Assembly: GCA_937898445.1 (NCBI GenBank)
Contig: CALEJY010000202.1
Coordinates: forward strand, 1-9,139
Length of the DNA stretch: 9,139 bases
Source: an uncultured Candidatus Melainabacteria bacterium
Lineage (GTDB): Bacteria > Cyanobacteriota > Vampirovibrionia > Gastranaerophilales > Gastranaerophilaceae
Direction of reading: 5' to 3'
A program made the translations under genes and the position numbers. Under the pieces are notes generated by a model that searched no databases, was not told where the DNA came from, and saw only the letters and a list, made by a program, of their open reading frames with translations. Positions 5,204-9,139 of this stretch are shown piece after piece (the stretch's first letter is position 1; every line of letters starts with the position of its first letter).

Positions 5204-6402
5204 TTATTCCCCTAGCGCATTTATTCTATTCTGCAAATCATCAAGAATATTTTTTGTTGAATTTTTGTTCAATAGAATTTGCTGAACTGCAGTATTTGTG
5301 ATTGTATTTATTTCTTTTTGATTTCGTGCAGGAGTAAAAACAGGTTCTATTTTATTGAGCTGTTTTGCGCTGATTACACGAGCTTTTGCTGACAAATCCG
5401 TTTTATCATATTTGGTATAAAAATCATCTTCTAATGTTTTTTGATTTACCGCCAAAATATTGGTTAATTTTGCCATTTCTAACTGGTTTTCAGAATTTGT
5501 TAAAAACAACGCAAATTTTAACGCCTCATCTTTGTGCTTTGCACGTGTCGGAATTACAAAATTCATTAAAGAAAAATCATTTTGCCCAAATTTTCCAACA
5601 ATTTGCGGAGCAACATCAGTGTTTTTGTATGTTGATGGAGCATTTTCCTTAATCATTGTCAAAAAGTTTGCACCGGCTTGAAAGAACACGATTTTTTCTG
5701 CCATATATTTTTCCAAAGCCTCACGGTGTGTTTGAGTTATAGATTCTTTCGGAATTAAGTCTTTTTCGTACAAATTTTTGAAGAAATCAAAAACATAGAT
5801 TGAATTTTCAGAATTTATATCAGATGAAGTCACCCCATATTTATTCAAAATTCTCAACATTGTATCGTTTTCGGTAATGTTTGGTAAAAGTACGTAAGCT
5901 CCGGTTTTTTGTTTAATTTGAGGAGCAATTTGCGCCAAATCTTCATAAGTTACAGGAATTTCCGCACCTGATTTTGAAAGCAAATCCTTATTGTAAATTG
6001 TTACCGCAGAAGTCGCATACCACGGAAGGGAATACAATTTGCCATTATATTTTAGTGAATTTATAATAGATTTGTTGAACTGTTGAGTGTATTCAGGTTG
6101 GATTTCGTATAACGCTCCTCGTTGCGCCAAAAGTGCCGAAAAGTCAGGGTTTAAGTTAATTAAATCAGGCGGATTGTCACTCAATACAGACGCAAGAGTT
6201 CTCTTTTCGCCTTCAGAAAACGGAACATCAACCCATTTTATTTTAATTTCAGGATTTTGTGTTTCAAAATCTTTTATAACCTTATTCATATATGGCGCAA
6301 AATCATTCATTTGCAAAGTCCAAAATACGACTTCGTTATTGAAACCAACACCGCACCTAACACAATCAAAACACAAATTACTTTAATTAAAAGACTTTTC
6401 AC
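5204..6402 (-). CDS. ABC transporter solute-binding protein (sugar type), frameshifted near its start
   Basis: Extracellular solute-binding protein of the MalE/UgpB-like group, which captures a sugar or similar solute for an ABC importer. The body shows the family pattern: VVFWTLQM, FETQNPEIKIKWVDVPF, PDLINLNPDFSALLAQRGALYEI, YNGKLYSLPWYATSAVTIYNKDLL, YMAEKIVFFQAG, and IPTRAKHKDEALKFALFL. That frame alone reaches up only to a TTG at 6376 with no ribosome site; a stop lies three codons above it. A signal peptide (VKSLLIKVICVLIVLGAVLVS) is encoded in another frame from a GTG at 6400-6402, with AGGGAG at 6412-6417 as its ribosome site. That frame ends at a TGA at 6307-6309. One extra base near 6340 would join both into about 399 residues ending the leader in SNNEVVFW, a normal length. 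As given, the gene is a pseudogene, an assembly error or frameshift-translated. No permease or ATPase gene is adjacent. Confidence 0.85.
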
Positions 6403-6411
6403 GTCTTGCCA

Positions 6412-6417
6412 CTCCCT
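6412..6417 (-). promoter_or_regulatory. Ribosome binding site of the out-of-frame signal peptide
   Basis: AGGGAG on the minus strand, nine bases before the GTG at 6400-6402. It supports translation starting in the signal-peptide frame rather than at the TTG of the main frame, which has no such site, and so supports the frameshift reading. Confidence 0.6.
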
Positions 6418-6429
6418 ATTCACTACTTG

Positions 6430-6442
6430 TGTTATAATTATA
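6430..6442. promoter_or_regulatory. Palindromic divergent -10 region of rarA and the solute-binding gene
   Basis: TATAATTATA (6433-6442) is a perfect palindrome that offers a TATAAT to each strand. On the plus strand it is preceded by TGT (6430-6432), making an extended -10, and the expected start site falls at about 6444-6446, on the rarA ATG itself. On the minus strand transcription would begin near 6430, giving the solute-binding gene a leader of about 28 bases with a ribosome site. No convincing -35 is seen on either side. Confidence 0.5.
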
Positions 6443-6444
6443 CT

Positions 6445-7677
6445 ATGAACAACTTATTTACGGAACTGGAAAATCAAAATAAACAAATTCCGCTGGCGGA
6501 ACTTCTCAGACCAAAAACTTTAGAAGAATTTTTGGGACAGAGCAATGTCGTTTCTCCAAATAGTCCGATACTCAATCTATTAAAGACAAACAGACTATTT
6601 TCAATGATTTTTTGGGGAACTCCGGGGTGCGGAAAAACAACTCTTGCAAGGTTGATTGCGACAAAAACAAATGCTAATTTTATTGAAATTTCAGCCGTAA
6701 CATCAGGCGTAAAAGATATTAAAGATGCCGTAGAAAACGCAAAAGCCGCACTCAGAACGGGTTCAAAAACAATTTTGTTTATTGACGAAATTCATAGATA
6801 CTCCAAAACTCAACAAGATGCACTTTTACCACATCTTGAAAACGGAACTTTGTTTTTAATCGGTTCTACGACAGAAAACCCGTCATTTCAAGTTGTTCCG
6901 GCTCTTTTGTCAAGAGTTCAAGTTGTCAGATTAAATTCAATCGACGACAACAGTATGGACAAAATTATTAAAAAAGGTTTTGCATATTTGGCAAAAAACT
7001 ACTTGCCTATGGATTGCGAAAGCGGTGCAATTGACTTTATCATAAATCTTGCAAGAGGCGATGCAAGATATGCACTTAATGTAGTTGAAAATGCTTATTT
7101 TGCAAGTGATTTGAAAGATAATAGAAGAAATTTAACCGTAAAAATTATCGAAGAAATTTGCCAAAAAAGAAATACACGCTATTCTCAACAGGAGCATTAT
7201 GACTGCGCATCAGCTTTTCAAAAGAGTTTGAGAGGAAGCGATCCTGATGCGGCGATTTATTATCTTGCTAAAATGATTGCGGCAGGCGAAGATCCACGAT
7301 TTATTGCAAGAAGATTGATAACTTGCGCAGCAGAAGATGTCGGTAATGCCGATCCAAATGCGATTAATATTGCAGTAAACGCCTATAGAGCAGTTGAATT
7401 GTTGGGATTGCCGGAGGGAAGAATACCTTTGGCACAAGCAGTAATTTATGTCGCAAGAGCTAAAAAATCAAACGAAGCAGCTATGGCAATTGATATGGCT
7501 TTAGCGGATATTGAGGCAGGGAATGATTTTCCACCACCTATGCACTTGAGAGATGCACATTACAAAGATGCTAAAAATTACGGTTTTGGCGTAGGTTATA
7601 TTTATTCTCACGATGCGCCGGATGTATATCAACAATTTCTACCAGACGAACTTGTCGGTAAAAAATATACAAAATAG
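6445..7677 (+). CDS. rarA: Replication-associated recombination protein RarA (MgsA-type AAA+ ATPase)
   Basis: RarA is a clamp-loader-related AAA+ ATPase that acts at stalled replication forks. I start it at ATG 6445, giving 410 residues (MNNLFTELENQNKQIPLAELLRP); a TTG at 6406 in the same frame lies upstream of the promoter and is not credible. Landmarks: the family's N-terminal LAELLRPKTLEEFLGQ; Walker A GTPGCGKT (58-65); Walker B LFIDEIHR (111-118); sensor 1 GSTTENPSF (140-148); and an arginine finger in LLSRVQ (about 154-159). The C-terminal half carries the conserved SLRGSDPDAAIYYLAKMI, DPRFIARRL and CAAEDVGNADP segments and ends with GYIYSHD. Length is slightly under the E. coli protein. 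There is no ribosome site before the ATG; the -10 ends seven bases upstream, so the mRNA may be leaderless. It ends 22 bp from the facing gene. Confidence 0.96.
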   Translation: MNNLFTELENQNKQIPLAELLRPKTLEEFLGQSNVVSPNSPILNLLKTNRLFSMIFWGTPGCGKTTLARLIATKTNANFIEISAVTSGVKDIKDAVENAKAALRTGSKTILFIDEIHRYSKTQQDALLPHLENGTLFLIGSTTENPSFQVVPALLSRVQVVRLNSIDDNSMDKIIKKGFAYLAKNYLPMDCESGAIDFIINLARGDARYALNVVENAYFASDLKDNRRNLTVKIIEEICQKRNTRYSQQEHYDCASAFQKSLRGSDPDAAIYYLAKMIAAGEDPRFIARRLITCAAEDVGNADPNAINIAVNAYRAVELLGLPEGRIPLAQAVIYVARAKKSNEAAMAIDMALADIEAGNDFPPPMHLRDAHYKDAKNYGFGVGYIYSHDAPDVYQQFLPDELVGKKYTK

Positions 7678-7699
7678 CAACATTAAAGCTCTTTAAAAA

Positions 7700-8089
7700 C
7701 TACTTATCTTCTTTCATTTCACGTGCAATGTTATAAAATTCTTCTTCTAATTTTTGTTCAGCTTGCTCTTGTTTTTCTTCTTCGTTATTGGCACGCTGCC
7801 TGTCACGTTCTCTCTGTTCTTCCAGAGCTTTTTTGCGAGAGTTGATAACATTAGCTACATTCATCATTGCTAATGAATTTAATGTAGCACGCAATACGGC
7901 ACTTCTATCAGTATATTTTTGGCTATCAGAATTTTCTTCTTCTTCGGATCTTTTTTGCTGAGCAAAGTATTCGCCGCCTTGTCCCATTTTGTCATCTTGA
8001 GTTTTGGCTGCGGTACCTGAAATATCTCCGCTTTTAAAATTGAAAGAGCCGCCGATTCCGAAAAATCCTGCCGACCTGTTATCGACCAT
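7700..8089 (-). CDS. Hypothetical charged coiled-coil protein
   Basis: I do not recognise this 129-residue protein. Residues 1-25 are Gly/Phe-rich (SAGFFGIGGSFNF) with no signal peptide. Residues about 28-62 are polar and probably disordered. Residues about 62-82 (DRSAVLRATLNSLAMMNVANV) form a short amphipathic segment. From about 82 to 125 the chain is almost entirely Glu, Lys, Arg, Gln and Ala (SRKKALEEQRERDRQRANNEEEKQEQAEQKLEEEF), a likely single coiled coil or long charged helix. The ATG at 8087-8089 is supported by a GAGGG ribosome site at 8098-8102, eight bases away. A second minus-strand frame overlapping the 5' half is only a shadow. The gene converges on rarA, and I could not place its promoter in the 200-bp upstream gap. 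Confidence 0.75.
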   Translation of the reverse strand: MVDNRSAGFFGIGGSFNFKSGDISGTAAKTQDDKMGQGGEYFAQQKRSEEEENSDSQKYTDRSAVLRATLNSLAMMNVANVINSRKKALEEQRERDRQRANNEEEKQEQAEQKLEEEFYNIAREMKEDK

Positions 8090-8257
8090 ACGTCTAACCC
8101 TCGTTGTTTATTCAATCTCTCATGCAATACTATCAGATTGAACACTATATTAACTCGTCTAAACGCATTATTTTGCTATTATATTAATAAAACTTTACAT
8201 ACGAAATAATACCTTTTAATCGCCTGATACTACTAGCTTTGAGGATAATTTTCTTTG

Positions 8258-8286
8258 TTGAAAAAAACAACCAAATATGTTATTAT
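8258..8286 (+). promoter_or_regulatory. Promoter of the prepilin gene
   Basis: TTGAAA (8258-8263), a 17-base spacer and TATTAT (8281-8286), with TGT before the -10. The start would be near 8293, giving a leader of about 26 bases that carries the AGGAAGG ribosome site at 8306-8312. This is the strongest promoter match in the window. Confidence 0.65.
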
Positions 8287-8318
8287 AAGAAAAGAATATG
8301 AACACAGGAAGGATATTT

Positions 8319-9050
8319 ATGAAAAAATTAAAAGGTTTTACTCTTACAGAACTAATGGTCGCAATGGCAGTAATCGGGATTTTGGTTGCGGTTGTAACTC
8401 CAGCGATTATGAAAACAAGACCAAATAAAAATAAAATGATGGTTAAGAAAAGTTTCTATACTGCGGAACAAATCGTTAGTACATTGATTAATGATGAAAG
8501 ACTTTACCCTGACATGAAAGAAATCTGCGATCAAGGTAGAGAAGTCGCAGAAGGTGAAGATCCTACAAAAGTTTATTGCGCTTATGGATTTGACTACGAT
8601 AACAGTGTTAAATATGAGGGTGAAACATACTCAGGTAATACAAAATTTGCAGAGCTATTCGCATCTCGTTTGAATGTAAAAACAGAAGATGAAACAAACC
8701 ACATATATTACACAACAGATGGTATTAAATGGGATTTGAGCGACACTGTCGGGAAGTGGACTAAAGGTAAAGACAGAGCAGGGAAATTTGATGACCAAGC
8801 AAATGCAGCCGGTATCGGGAAAATCCTAGTTGACGTAAACGGCGAAGAAGCACCAAACTGTAGAGAAAGCGATGAAAATTGTAGTGCAGACGATTTTGAC
8901 CAATATGTAATCGAAATTTTAGCAACAGGTAAAATGAGAATTGACCCAGCTGATGCAAAAGCAGTTGATTATGCTACAATAAATACATCAATAAAAGACG
9001 AGAGCAATGCTAGCGGAGGCGGAGGCGGAGCAAGTAGAGAAGAATCATAA
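8319..9050 (+). CDS. Type IV prepilin / pseudopilin-like protein
   Basis: A 243-residue type IV pilin or type II secretion pseudopilin subunit. The ATG at 8319 is chosen over the in-frame ATG at 8298 because AGGAAGG (8306-8312) lies six bases before it and because MKKLKG is then a normal short prepilin leader. Cleavage and methylation by prepilin peptidase would fall between G6 and F7, in KGFTLTELMVAMAVIGILVAVV; the conserved Glu at mature position 5 is present. After the N-terminal helix, the globular part has cysteines at 70, 87, 181 and 188, possibly two disulfides, and a VDVNGEEAPN turn (171-180) of a kind I associate with pilin-like proteins. The tail is SGGGGGASREES, a flexible five-glycine end. 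No pilus assembly gene is nearby, so it is an orphan or minor subunit. Function beyond pilin-like is inference. Confidence 0.92.
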   Translation: MKKLKGFTLTELMVAMAVIGILVAVVTPAIMKTRPNKNKMMVKKSFYTAEQIVSTLINDERLYPDMKEICDQGREVAEGEDPTKVYCAYGFDYDNSVKYEGETYSGNTKFAELFASRLNVKTEDETNHIYYTTDGIKWDLSDTVGKWTKGKDRAGKFDDQANAAGIGKILVDVNGEEAPNCRESDENCSADDFDQYVIEILATGKMRIDPADAKAVDYATINTSIKDESNASGGGGGASREES

Positions 9051-9054
9051 AGTA

Positions 9055-9139
9055 ACCGAACAATCGCGCCTTGTTAACAAGGTGAGGAAAGTCCGTGCAT
9101 TCAAGGACAGGCAGCCGGAGAAACTCCGGACAGCGTGAG
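9055..9139 (+). ncRNA. rnpB: RNase P RNA, 5' part (runs off the right edge)
   Basis: This is the catalytic RNA that matures tRNA 5' ends. The conserved core word GAGGAAAGTCCG lies at 9084-9095, the hallmark of the P3/P4 junction in bacterial RNase P RNA. Just before it, CCTTG/CAAGG (9069-9082) with a TTAA loop forms a short P3-like hairpin, and downstream CCGGAG/CTCCGG (9115-9129) closes a three-base AAA loop. The exact 5' end cannot be fixed because the pairing 3' strand of P1 is outside the window; it lies a few bases after the prepilin stop at 9050. Its promoter must therefore sit inside the prepilin gene, or the RNA is cut from a shared transcript. A possible extended -10 (TGCTACAAT) is at 8972-8980, with no good -35. 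Confidence 0.92.

Noticed and set aside
6406..6444. Upstream TTG start for rarA adding 13 residues
   Set aside because: It lies before the -10 region that fits the ATG at 6445, lacks a ribosome site, and the extra residues (starting MPLPIHYL) do not resemble the RarA N-terminus.
7683..7696. TTAAAG/CTTTAA inverted repeat between rarA and the facing gene as a terminator
   Set aside because: The stem is short and AT-only, the loop is two bases, and there is no T run; it would not form a stable terminator hairpin.
7879..8145. Longer minus-strand frame overlapping the coiled-coil hypothetical
   Set aside because: The frame starting at 8089 has a GAGGG ribosome site eight bases upstream and coherent coiled-coil composition; this alternative has neither.

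Overview
The window is AT-rich, densely coded chromosome from a bacterium with a diderm-type envelope. That reading rests on a TonB-C-type periplasmic protein, an ABC-type solute-binding protein and a type IV prepilin. My best guess for the source is an uncultured gut lineage such as the Gastranaerophilales (non-photosynthetic relatives of Cyanobacteria). This is an inference from composition and gene style; no single gene proves it. Most of the content is core chromosome (recA, rpmB, rarA, rnpB), and I see no prophage, CRISPR array, transposase or tRNA gene.

Layout, left to right. Minus strand 1-1238: a 5' part of recA lies behind a gene for a small MerR-like DNA-binding coiled-coil protein, probably in one operon. 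Plus strand 1454-2233: a secreted TonB-C-domain protein, converging on rpmB (L28, minus) across a shared bidirectional terminator. A 0.5 kb spacer full of interspersed repeats precedes a membrane-anchored LysM protein (plus, 3018-3587). A divergent pair of unrecognised genes follows: an Asn/Gln-rich protein (minus, 3671-4174) and a Gly/aromatic protein with a Cys-bearing tail (plus, 4350-4805), separated by a near-perfect palindrome. A 0.4 kb chain of palindromic repeats (4816-5180) comes next. Then a solute-binding protein (minus) whose signal-peptide start is one base out of frame with the rest. It is divergent from rarA (plus, 6445-7677), and the two share a palindromic -10 region. A small coiled-coil hypothetical (minus, 7700-8089) is followed by a type IV prepilin (plus, 8319-9050), and the window ends inside the RNase P RNA gene, which begins only a few bases after the prepilin stop.

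There is no obvious multi-gene novel system. The points most worth a second look are the frameshifted solute-binding protein, the probable leaderless start of rarA, the REP-like repeat mosaic with one element shared by two spacers, the MerR-like/coiled-coil partner of recA, and the three small proteins of unknown function. Promoter and terminator calls were made by eye from consensus matches. Identifications of recA, rpmB, rarA, the prepilin and rnpB are firm; the remaining functional statements are family-level at best.
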